Below the pieces are notes generated by a model, which saw only the letters and a list, made by a program, of their open reading frames with translations, had not been told where the DNA came from and searched no databases. DNA of 64,000 nucleotides from Dipylidium caninum (taxonomy: Eukaryota; Platyhelminthes; Cestoda; Cyclophyllidea; Dipylidiidae), in the NCBI GenBank assembly GCA_017562135.1, contig QEYB01000093.1, positions 496,001 to 560,000 on the forward strand, read 5' to 3'. Shown here piece by piece: positions 24,720-36,383 of this stretch. Position 1 is the first letter of the stretch, and every line of letters starts with the position of its first letter. The position numbers and the translations under genes were made by a program.

Positions 24720-26498
24720 GCGTCGATGGATTCCAGTCGGCGTAATCGTTCTAAATAGTAACCATCGGTGCTGTTACGACTTCCGCTTCCGTTGCATCGC
24801 AACTCAAGATATTTCTGACTCCTCGAAGTCATTTTCTGCCAGTTCTTCCACCGCATCTATCAGTAAAAGAAGGTCCTCATCAGGATCAAAAAATTATTCC
24901 TCTGGCTATGGGTGTTCCCAGTCTAGGAAACCTTACTTTGAGAATGTTCGTAAAAGGTATTTGAACGCGCCGCTGTACTTTCATAATACAATTTCTTTGT
25001 GTAACCCATTGTATTTTTCCAAACGCCCGTTCACAACCAGGTTCTCATAGGCAATTCAACATCCTTACCTGGTGCCTCCAGGGGTTTGATTAGTTGGAGT
25101 TTAGTTCTATTATAGGTATGGTTTCTGACTTTTCTGAACTGTTGTGATTTTTGTCCCTGTTGGTACAGGCACAGGCCTAGCTCGCCCGCTTTATCTCCCC
25201 GTAAGTCCCGACGGCTTGGTGCAACGATTAGAAATGGCAGAGACGACCACCTCCCTGACGGTAACTCCTCAAGCCCGGTTGTTCGTTTCCTAAACGGTGG
25301 CCCTGAGACTCATGATTCAGTTGAGAGGTCCCACGGTCGCGGCCGGAGCGTTAGTCACGACTCCTCGGTGCTGAAGCGGAAACACGGTGGTTCCGATCAT
25401 CACTCGACCACTCGCCCCAGTCACAAACGCAAGCGCCAGCGACGAAGCAAAGAGAGGGCCAAGCGCAGAGAGAGCCACGAGCACCACAAACGCGACAAGG
25501 CTTCGGCTGTTGTTCCTCTCGGTGAGGTCATCAAACGGCGGTTCGAGGTGCGTAAGGTCTTAGGTGAGGGCAGCTTCGGCCAGGTGCTCGAGTGTCTTGA
25601 TCTTCACACGCGCTCACGAGTTGCCGTTAAGGCTTTGAAAAGGCTTGAGGACTACCAGGAGGCAGCGAAGCACGAGGTGGATGTCCTTGATACCATTTCT
25701 AAGGCAGATCGTAGTTTACGCTCTAATTGTATTGAAACCATTGACTTTTTTGACTGGCATAAGCAATACTATATCGTTTTCCCTCTGCTAAGTACCAGCG
25801 TGTTTAACCTGCTCGAGCAAAATGACTACGAGCCATACCCCCTTGATCATGTTGTCGCTATTTCTCGTCAACTCTGTGAGGCCGTCGATTTCATGCACAA
25901 ATTGAAGATTTGCCATACAGATCTCAAACCGGAGAACATTATGTTTGTTTCTCCTGAGTTTAATGAAATCTACAATGATAAACGGGGCAGAAGCGTTCGC
26001 CTTGTCCGGCATCCCCAGGTCAAGGTCATCGATTTCGGATCTGCTGTCATCGAGGGTGAAAGGCGTCCTACCACTATACAAACGAGGCACTACCGAGCAC
26101 CTGAAGTTATTCTTGAGTGTGGATGGTCGTACCCTGCAGATGTCTGGTCGGTCGGGTGTATTGTCTATGAGTTGGTGACCGGGCAATGTCTCTTTATGAC
26201 CCATGATAACCTTGAACATTTGGCGATGATGGAGCGGTTCCTTGGTCCATTACCCAAGCACATGATCCGAAACAGTCGCAAAAGGCGGTACTTCAGACGA
26301 GGCCGCCTGGATTGGAACGTTGACAGTGCAGATGGACGATACGTTCGACGGCACGTGAAGCCCCTAGGCGATCTCTGGCTTTCTACAGACGATCTCAGTG
26401 CCAGGCTCGCCTTTGACCTCGTTAGGGAGATGCTAATCTACGACCCCGATGTTAGAATATCCCCCCAGGAAGCTCTGGATCACCCCCTCTTCCAATGA
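24720..26498 (+). CDS. CDC2-like (LAMMER) dual-specificity kinase, 5' end incomplete
   Basis: Two exons, 24720-24956 and 25169-26498, join in phase (AG plus G) to give a serine/arginine-rich N-terminus followed by a full kinase domain in one exon. CLK kinases phosphorylate SR splicing factors in the nucleus. Visible signatures are the glycine loop GEGSFGQV, VAVK lysine, catalytic HTDLKPEN (the CLK variant of HRD), DFGSA, the activation segment THRHYRAPE-like block TRHYRAPEVILE, and the diagnostic EHLAMMERFLGPLP near 26210. The domain ends with PQEALDHPLFQ just before TGA. The N-terminal part has a Ser-rich stretch (SASSSTASISKRRSSSGS) and a basic KRKRQRRSKERAKRRES tract. The initiator exon upstream of 24720 was not identified; the acceptor CCTCGCAG at 24719 enters with two bases owed. 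A short insert after PENIMFVSPEF is family-like. Sure of family; subtype not assigned. Confidence 0.93.
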
Positions 26499-26719
26499 GA
26501 CTGGTTGCTCTTGTATATGATGTAATTAGATTTCCAGCGCTTTTCGTAAAAAGCGTTCGAGTTTTGTTGGAGTCGCTCAGATCCATTCCGATTATTTCCT
26601 TCACTAGTTTCTGACATCTGTATTTTGTACATACATTTTAGCAGTTCTTACCTGTTTCTTCGTTCTCTTTCTTCTTTATGTATCACGGCCGTCTTGTATA
26701 GTTCCTTAGAGGATTTATA

Positions 26720-29700
26720 TCAGGTATAAAAGCTAACTTGAGATGCCGCGGTTGTCACCCCTTTCGGTATTCCTGCGCTGTTGGCCACCTCTAGCGCGTA
26801 ATTTGTGTCCGTAATGCCTGGTACTACTTCATGTAAGAATATTGGTCCACTGGGGTCGTTAGTCACATGCAGTTTCTAAAAAGTTTGCGGTAATTACTTA
26901 AATACCTTGAAGTTTATTCCGTGCGCCATTGGGTGCAATAGCGTTTTTGCCCACTTTATGTTTAGCCCTGTTATTATCACGTGGGGGGAATCTTTTTGGG
27001 TTAAATACTCTAAAACAGCCAAGAACAACGACTTCCTTGCCACCTAATTGAAAGTAACGATGAAGTTAGGTATACGTCTCGGACCTTATCGGTAAAATAT
27101 GGGAATTCGTCTAGCAAAAGCAGTGATTTGGCACTGGCGTGTCGAAGAGCCATTGCGAGCCAGCTGGCATCGGCGAGGAATTCTTGTTCCTGCGTTTGTC
27201 TTATGTCAGCTGGTATGAGCGCTAGAATCGTATCCATTAACGATATGGTTGCGCTGCAGGCAGGTACAAAGCTCCCTAGGTGAGCCAGATAGACGATCAG
27301 CCCAACCTTAAATGGAAGTCGCTTTTAGATTCGGAGTGCGCGTCGCTTGATCGTCACTGACGGGTTTTACCTGCTTTATATACAATGTTTTCCCGCTTGC
27401 ATTCGGTCCCGTTACCAGTGTTACCTTGCCCCTCTCCGTTGGTGATAAGAATGAATTCGTCTGATAATTGGGGTGAAGTGTTTCGTAAAGGAGATGACGT
27501 CCTCTTTTAATCTTGATTGTATTTTCCATAACTATCCGGGGCCTGACCAAGTTCATTCGCGTAGCCGCGGTAGCTAGAGCGCAAATACTATCCGAAAGAA
27601 GACGTTTTTAGTACAGGACCAGGGGCGTGATGTTAAAAGTGCAGTTGTGAAAGCTATGTTATTGTGCGGGCCGAGGTCCCGTGACCTCAATTGCCGCCAC
27701 TTCAGCCACAGCATGTCACTGGAATCGTGTACCGACTCCTGAGTCCCCACTATCCAACATACCAGTCTAGTTCGGTTGCGAAATCCAGCAATCGTAGTAG
27801 GTGTTTTGCAGACCGCAAAATTTCTTCTTGTAAGTCGTGCATAACTGAGGTTTCGGCATCTGAAAAGAGACGTCATTGCATCATCGCACGACAAAATACG
27901 GAGCAGAATCCTTACGCACCCATCCTACACCTGCGGCTCTAACTGTCAGGTATCCCAAGTTGTGTCATAATTTTACTGCGGGCTTTACTCATCTGGCCTC
28001 CGCTTAGGTCCCACTTTTCTATCATTAAACGTAAATGTCATGACAATTGACGGATATGTTGGTTGATTCCAGTTAATGGCGGTGAATTAGGCGCGTTTAA
28101 AACACAGAAGCGATGCCAGAGCTGTCCTCCATTGGGAGAGAGTGGTAACTGGAATTGCCTCGTGACAAACGAAGCACCGCACTCAGGTCGAAGTACGTCG
28201 CTGGCCCTGTTATTGCAGTTGTCGGTGCAGGTGATAGTGTGCACATGCTTGGCTGGGGCCATCAGGCCACGACTCTTAACTACATATTTTCATTCCATGA
28301 AAATTTCTACAGATGGGGGTGTGGCTTTGGCTCATCTTTATTGCGTCGCAGATTATAATATTTTTAGACTACAGACTTAAAGTAGTTTTGGGAGCTAACC
28401 AGTTTTCCCTTCTGCCAATTCTTAGGTTGTGCATTTTTACGGGTCTTTAAAAGACTGATTAAACAACTACCGAGGCAGTGCTAACGGAGGAAGTTAATAA
28501 TGTGTATCTCGCCTCAACGGGAGGTACCAAAAATGGTTTGAATCCTTTTATCAAGTCTAATGTCAAATAGAATCGCGTCAGGTCAAAAAAATGAATATAC
28601 TCCTTATGTGTGGGCGCCTTGAGGAGTAAACCAAAGGGTGTCGTTGACTAAAGGTTTATTTAAAAAAAAATCATGTTTACAACAAAGTTATAGTGTAGAT
28701 ATGCTTTTGATTGTTCGATTATAGTGTGTTAACTCTGCATGAGGTGTTTCGTGATGTGCGCATGGCTTAACAGCGGATGCATGTGGACTTATTTTGGTAG
28801 TGTCGAACGAAAGTGGGCAAAATCTAATATGCGCAATTTAAGTTGCTTGAAATTTAGTAAAAAAAATATCTTAAACATGTAGTAAGTGTTGCAATAAGAA
28901 AACTAGCTGCTGTGTCAAATTTTGATTAAATGAAGATTAATCTTTAAAAGTGCCGGACCTATTAGTCATTCCTACATTTACCACTTTCGTAATCAGGTCT
29001 TATCATCTAACTGGTCTCTGCCAAAAAGGTGGGGCTATCGGAATCACACATCTGTTAGCGGTATTAGAATGATTAGATTTGCGGCTTACCCATTACTAGT
29101 TCACTGTGGATACAAATACCGCTTTCAAAGCCCGGAAAGAGGAGTAATGGTTATTTCTGTTTGCATTATATGATATAGGGCAAATCGCAACGTAGTCTAT
29201 CAATTACACCGCCTTTTGATATACCAATTTATAAAAGATGCATGAGTCAATTTAAAGGAAGGAAGCATACCTAGTATTGCGTACATAACATCACCGTAGC
29301 GCTTGTCTAATTCTAAAATTATAGCACAATTAGCCAAATTTCCTCACCAAACCCTTAGTCGTTTCAGTTCGATAGTAAGTCAGTTCCCCGTTGGCAAACT
29401 AAGAAGGTGCCAGAAAAAAATGAATTCCAACAGAAACACCTGAAATATACCTACCATGCACCATTACTTACAATATATTGTAGGCCAAGTTCCTGTAACT
29501 CTTCAGAAGTTTGAGAAGATGGAATTTGTAGTAGATATCCTACCTATAAAGCACTGAAAAATTCTAGCAACGCATATATGGGAAAGAAAGAAGGAAAAAT
29601 TCTATCATTGTGCGACTTGTAAATCTGTATTAAAGCCAGGACGATTCTACCAACGTCTAATTAAACGTAGAATACGAAGTATCCCCTAATTTCATCTCAT

Positions 29701-32209
29701 ACAAATATGGATTCTTCAAAGTGAAAAGTTATGCGTTTTCCAATGTGGAATTGTCAAATATTACGGAAGGGAAGACGCAATGAGCCAGTCATCTAAGTTT
29801 AAACGCAGCTAGACGTTTACCATAAAAGAACGGAAGGATTTCATTTAACTTATGTCACCTAAAACAATTCTTAAAGGATTCTTGAACTTCCCCATCGCAT
29901 AACAGTGTCCGACGCAAATAAGAGCTTGTTGTTGTGACGCCGCTTCATGTTCCATTAATGTTTTTGTGAATTGATATACTAATATTGGAGGCCTTTAAGC
30001 AACTGCAATTTTCATATGCAAAAGTTTTTTAAAAAGTTACTTATAGGCGACTGCTTTTCCTAATAATGTCACAGTTATATTTACCCGACAATCGCCTTTA
30101 AAGATTTGAAAAGCAACCTACGCTCCTGACTTTGGACCGTAATTCTAGTTGCCATCATTCCATTAGTCACACTGACGCAAAAATTACATATCTACCAACA
30201 ATTATTACCTAATCAACCTCGACAAAGTCGGAAAATGAGGCAGAGAAATAACGCAATTATGAGATTAAACAACTCACGTAGAGGTCTCAGTCTAGGATTA
30301 TAACCTATACTAAAAGTCCTAATCTAAGCTGTATAAGGTTATACTGCAGAAGTTATATAGGTGCATCACGGAAAGAAGGCTTTTTCTATTTTCACATAAC
30401 TGCCGCATTAGTAAATATTACTTTGAATAACGATTGAAGCTACCTTCGCCTCTTCAGTAACGTGGAATCTAGCATTTTACGGTTATTAATGAAGTTAGGA
30501 CAGGTGGAACAAGACAGCGACATACCAGAGGGAAGTAAATTAAGCCACAAGCGTCAACATGACCTCGTAGTCGGCATAATTCATGTTCTGCTAGTCGGCT
30601 CAAAATATCTGGAAGACATCTGTATATTTGCTTCCCTAGGATGCATTAAATATCTTTTGCAACAAACACATATTCATGTTAAAACCAAACTTTTATAACC
30701 GATGGGACTCACATTCATCTAGCCACGAATGATGACCCTGTTTGACAATAAAACGTTTGTGGGAGGAAGTGGATGATATGTCTATTGTTTTTAATAATTT
30801 TTTCCAACAACGAGTAAACTATCTGACAAGGTGTGCCTTCATTGACGATATTGTTGAGCGGTGCACCTAATTCCGGATGAGGGCTACTAGCGTTTATGAT
30901 TTCCTTCAATGATTGTAATGTCTGGATCAGCATTTTCCATTCATTTGGGGATGCAGCTGAAGCACGCATTTTCGCCAGCACACGCTAAACGGCAGGAGTA
31001 GATCTACTCAATTTGGATAAGTAGGAAAAAATCTGGATAGTTGGGACAGCAACGTTACTTGGATATTGCCGACACGTTTGATGGTGTTCACCAGCAACTT
31101 GTGCAGATCCCTGTTAACTGATTTGATGAGAAATTCCACAGCATTTTGTCTGCGATGAACTTCTTCTTTATTACGAAGAGGAAATCGCAACCATTTCGAC
31201 AAAAGGCGGCTCCCCAGTGTGGAAGAGCAGGTGTTTAAAATGATCTAAGTCCATAAATCCAATATTGATCACTTAGAGTGCCCATTGAGTAGTATTATAC
31301 CCATCAACGGAAAAAATACCAACATCTTAAGACAAAGTGAGGAAGACTGATAACAACATTCTAAGCAAAAAATTTGGGAAGTGTCAATTACGAACAGTCA
31401 GTTTTGTTTAAAAACATAAGTTTATTGCAAGCAAAGGTGAATCAAACTTAACTTACCGAACAATGTCATTTCAGAACCATTTTGCGAGCGTTTAGAATAC
31501 GCAACCCTAGAACTCGGCTCTTGAATAGAAGTGTCGAAAACTTGAAGGCGAATTAGGGTCGCCGTATCAATATAAGCGTACTCCTTCCTAAAAAATCTAC
31601 TCTCTGGATGTATTTGTGCCTTATGTAAAGTTTGATGTCGAGAATGTTCTCAAAACGGGGGTTAGGAAATGATTCAACCGGCGATAGTCGTTTTGACATG
31701 AAATCTAGCAACGCTCCAGTTGCCCGTATCTATATGATAGAGAAATTGCCAACGTCTTTACCATTTGTGGTGCATCTTTTGGTAAGATGGACATTATGAA
31801 GTTCGCATTCTCTTTTTCGTCAACAAAAGCCGGGGCGTATGGGAGTTTAATTAAGCTTACGCGTTGCAAACAAGTATCAAAATCTGGCAATCACGCTAGG
31901 TTAGAAAGCTCACCCATTAACATTCTTGGCAGAATAAGAGTTTCAACTAAGATAGCAATTGGTATTAAGTTCAAACATACATCCATGTTGCTCCGTGATG
32001 TCATGGATTCTTTTCAAACTGTTTTCCGCTCCAATAATCAGACAGGGATTAACATCCAAAATAACTATTTTTTAATTAGAGTAATGCAAAGTACCGGGCA
32101 AAATGTCAGTGGAATCATTAGTGACCTGAAAATCTGGGACGCATTCCAGTAGTCCGTTTGTGTTGATGAAGGCGATGCCACATGAGTTTCCGTTAAAGCA
32201 TATGGTCAT
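26720..32209 (-). CDS. MSH5: MutS homologue 5-like (MSH5), divergent, middle exons incomplete
   Basis: MSH5 pairs with MSH4 in a sliding clamp that stabilises meiotic crossovers. Exons read: 32209-32095, 32064-31981, 31946-31914 (33 nt), 31883 to about 31710, about 31605-31457, about 31240-31059, from 30984 on, then after a gap 27859-27763, 27587-27371, 27306-27085, 27043-26906 and 26875-26720 (TGA). The start MTICFNGNSCGIAF aligns with the human N-terminal domain; the lever region shows LSKWLRFPL and RVLAKMRASAASPNEW; the ATPase has RGRHLLYE, Walker A GPNASGKT, LGSFVPA and LLLLDEF. DEF rather than DEL argues for MSH5 over MSH4. The usual GKGTNT after DEF is replaced by PYFTDK. Exons between 30.7 and 27.9 kb were not resolved, and one extra C in 31212-31215 appears to shift frame. 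The gene is tail-to-tail with the CLK gene, 221 bp apart. Confidence 0.87.
27860..30700. other. MSH5 internal region, mostly intronic
   Basis: This 2.8 kb lies between recognised MSH5 exons. Human MSH5 has about 90 residues here that I could not place, so one or more divergent exons are expected on the minus strand. No other gene or mobile element was seen; the sequence is AT-rich. Confidence 0.5.
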
Positions 32210-35200
32210 ATGTATCTACTAGCATAAGATTACAAAACAAAACCTCCTCATCCTTTTCATTATCCCTATTGAACTCGTCATTGGTATAATCGAAAGAAGA
32301 GCAGATGTGCGCGTTAAGTGAGGACATTATCAAATGGAGACCTCCTTTTACTAAGTGACAAAACAAATTGTTAAAACTATTACCAATATAGTGTGTATAT
32401 ATTAGCCTCTCTACCACACATATTGCTTTAAAACATTATTTTATTGGGGTGTTATTAAGAGAAAAAATTATTTTGCACACTGCAGTATGTTGTGATACGG
32501 CGAAAGTTTCACGAAAGCAGTCTCTATGTTAAAATCCCATTTCTATTGGTGTTTTATAGTTCACTGATATTCCGGTATGTCTCTTTCAGTAAAAAAGGCA
32601 ATCACCAGTACCTTTTACACACATGAGGGAATGTTCGCTAAAATACTGACCTTACAAGGAAATATCCCAATTGAGGCATGGTCATTGCTAATATCGAGGT
32701 CACTCGCTACATACACTGTAAGTAGAGTACAGTTTTCCCTGTTTAACTCATTTTTACGCCGTCAGTGATACCATAATTAAAGTGTTCACGGCGTCCAGAG
32801 CGGTTAATTCTAGGCACTTAATCGTGTAGAAAACTAAGAATAAACATGTCTGTGCAATATTTCAGGAAGTCTTTTTATTACATTCGAACAGCATTTTTCA
32901 TTTGTGGCCTGTATTTAGGTGCATGCCTAGACTTCTGGGACTCAAAATCTCTGTTTCGGAACTCGTGCACGCGGTTCTATCGTTGAACCGCGTCTCCTTC
33001 GTATTCGACCAATTTTTGGCACCTTACCTCTCCATACCTCCAAGGATTCTTCAATAGACATAGATCAGTTGGAAAAATCGTATGAGGTCAAAAGTCATTA
33101 GACTATTTACTTAACATGCATAACTGTCTCCTTAGTTGTCCTGCAAAATGTGGCTGTGCATTCATTCTCGCGTTTGGGTACATAGCTGTCGAGACCTTTC
33201 GGGACCGACGATCTGCCCGTCAGCTCAGCCAACTAGCACCGAACGAGCAATTCCTCTGGCTATCCACAACGCTACCCTTGTGCCATATAAACTCCTGTCA
33301 CTGGCTGGCCGGTATTGTCAACTTTCTTTTAGGCAGTGCAAACTCAGGGAGCCATGAGCTTTCACTAATTTTGGTGCACTGCCTCTCATAAATGGACATC
33401 TGAGAATCACTTCTCTTTTAGCAAACTATTTCCTTTCGGTCGATGCTTTCGTGGTCTGGCCGTACGTTTCACTGTTTTATCTCCCATCTCAGCCTTTACA
33501 TTTACTGTCGCTACTCTGTAAGAATATATAAATTAAGTAGCCTTGAGGAACAATCGCCGATTTGGGCTTGACAACACAAGCAGACGTAATTCATGAGGCG
33601 GACTTAAGTGACTCAACGCTGAGGCGATTCCTTTAGCAATAGATGGGAAAACTCACTCCGGTGAGCAGTATTTCCGCACATTTGATGCTTCATACCTGGA
33701 TGCCCTCCAGGGGAACAGTAGCAGTGTTCCAATTTCAATAGTGCTGCGGGCAAAAATTGTCCAAAAAAAAAAAAAAATCTTAGCAAGACCTAGGATAAGC
33801 GAGAGGGGCACCTACTGAACCGAAGAATGGCCAATTGGCGGTCACTTGCAGGGCCCATTGACCGAAAAATAGAGTATTACGGGTTGTGACTCCCTTTCAT
33901 GAAATATTTTCAATGAAGTGAGCATATCAGTTGGAAAAGAGTAGAGAGAAGTGGTTAAAAGCGCGGCGATTGACATGATGTGTGTGCTTCTGGTCGACGG
34001 CAGTCAACAAAGGCATTGTCCCTTTTCTCCGAGTTGGCACTCTTTGCCCATGCTCAATGGATAGCAAACCTCGCACGACCACACACCGCCACTAAGCACT
34101 TGTGTCGCTTGTGGGCACCGCCTTCCCTTTCGGAATGGAGGGTTTTCTGCATCATATCAATGTGTAATTCTCAACACCAAATCTCGTAGCCCGATGCCGT
34201 CCTCCTTTGAACAATGAGGTGAGAGTTGTGCCTGTCCCTGCCTTTTAACAATCAAAAGCGCACAAAAGCAAAGTGTATACAAATGACTTCGCCATGATCA
34301 TATTTGCTCCCTTAGTGTTTTGTTTCCTGTAGAGGCTTCTGGATCAAGAACTGCCCCTTAGGCTGAATCATAAACATATCTGGTTTAGTCGGCGAAATTC
34401 TCTCCTTTTTGAGCCTCGAAACGTTCTCTCTGTCGTAGCCACATGCACCGGTGTTTCTCCTTCCCCTCCATCTTTGTCATTGCAGTTTGCCTTTTTACAC
34501 ATGGTCATTGTATAAACCATCATCGTGCCACAACTCTAAATCCATTCAGTTACCCATTATGGTGCTTTCAAGTCGCAACATTTGCAGCCGCTTCCCATTG
34601 GGGCCTCCATGCGCATAACCACGCTGCACACGGGAAGTGTTTGAGAAAAGGGGGGCGTATCGGGGTGGGGAGAAGGGATCCTGCCGAGTGCTGACACCCA
34701 CGAGTGGATTTAAAGTGTCCCCTCCGCATACTGAGCACGCACCTCTATCGTCGTCCCGGGGCGTTTGAAGGAGGAAAGCAATTTTTGCGGCTGCTGTTTT
34801 AGTGACCCGAGGTAGTCACCTACTTTCCTCTCCTCCCAACAACAGTCACCCAAATTCAAGAAAAACAAAACTTCTCCGTCTGTTGCTACACATGCGTGCG
34901 ATGCAAACGAGGTTAGTCTTCATTCGTGTGGTCCTTTGTCTCAAGGCCTAAAACCACTGCAGCTTTTATCATGTGTTACGATAAACCTCTTGGGAAGAGA
35001 CGCTAATTGTGGTTGTAGTCCGAATGGATGGAATAGGTGGAATAAAGGATTGTAAATAAGGCGGTGTCAGGACGCACTGACACGTTGCACATGTGGCAGT
35101 TGCTGCCCTCGCCAGGCGTGACAACAAAGGCGACCGCAGGGGTTTTGGCGCCCAGACACGCCTCCCACCGGCACAGCTGCAGCCGGAGGACAAAGGCGAG

Positions 35201-36383
35201 TCCTCGGCCCGCGCGTGCGTGCACGTGTGTGCACAGTGCGTGTGTCCGTCACACTAACCTCGACGTACACTGATGACCTCCACTCCTGATTGGTGCGCCT
35301 CGAGTCACCACCGCGGCGTAACCAACAAAACATGAACGCCACAGAGGTGATTTGGTGCGCGTGGACTTTTATTCGCAGGTCGGCGAAATCGAAAATTGCG
35401 GAAGCAGTTAAAAGTGAGTCGTTTCATATTATTTGTTAAGTAAGGTGACTTCCGACTATAAACACGGCCTCCACTTCGCCCTGCTCCTAGTGTTGCACCT
35501 ACGCCCTGCAGGCATGGCCGCTGGCGGGGCCTGCGGTCAAGGGAGCATGGGCCAGAGATTTTTGTGGTACCACCAAAAAGGTATTTCGAATCGTGGCAAA
35601 AATTTTCAAAAAGGTGTTTTAGCTCATATTTGGATTATTTTCCCAAAAAACTTGCCGATAAAATTACGCTATTTTGTTTCTCACAAGGGTGGTAGTTAGG
35701 GTTGAAAAATGAGCACTAACATGGGGATACGAAGGAGCTTCGCGATCTGGAAAAGGCTGCATAAATTATATTAAAGCTAAAACAACCATAAATGGAAGAT
35801 ATCCTTTACGGCACTCAGCGTCCTTATGAGACGACGGGAAGAGGCGTTTTCCTGTTTATTTCTGCGACCAAAACTATCTACAACGGGTGTTTGTCCAATT
35901 CGTGTGCCGAAGACAGCGGGGCTGTGGCCTCCAGAGCAAATGGCTTCCGTCTCATGTCATTGCTTTCGGAATTGAGACTGTCCTACAGGGGGCGACACCT
36001 CCGAAAACGCTGCGAATCACGCCCTTCTCCGTCCTACTGCCTGTTCTCTTTTCCTAACGGAATCAGCGCCTCGGAGTTACAAACCTCTTGCACAAATACG
36101 GATTCACCTGCATGAGAGTCTTAAAAGCCACTTATCTGAAAAAAGATGACAATTTTATCTGCTATTTGCTCATTTCGGTTCTTCATCTCACCGCGCCCAT
36201 TTTCGCCATAGCGAAACTAATTGTTCTCCTCCGCATGCTGCTTCGGTAGCCAGGGGGCTGTAATCTACATCACGGCTTCCTGTTTACCTTAATCGCCTTT
36301 CCGAGGTATAATAGTCGCAAGTCCAGGACGATTCCACTGACCGTGTAACTCTGTCTATCCGCAGGTGAGCGCCGACGCAAGCG
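32210..36383. other. Intergenic between MSH5 and UPB1
   Basis: About 4.2 kb between the divergently transcribed MSH5 and UPB1 genes. It includes a homopolymer A run at about 33763-33777 and a GC-richer patch at 34,600-35,350. Short frames (for example a signal-peptide-like one at 34443) lack family resemblance. No repeat or RNA gene was recognised. Confidence 0.55.

Noticed and set aside
25788..26219. 143-codon minus-strand frame
   Set aside because: Antisense shadow of the CLK kinase domain.
27574..27894. 106-codon minus frame as a separate gene
   Set aside because: Crosses MSH5 exon 27859-27763 and an intron in the wrong frame; the MSH5 reading matches the family.
26720..32209. MSH4 instead of MSH5
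   Set aside because: The Walker B region reads DEF rather than the MSH4 DEL, and the N-terminal and lever blocks align better with MSH5.
34443..34694. Signal-peptide-like small frame as a secreted protein
   Set aside because: Only the first 20 residues look plausible; the rest lacks cysteine pattern or family resemblance and no promoter or splice support was seen.
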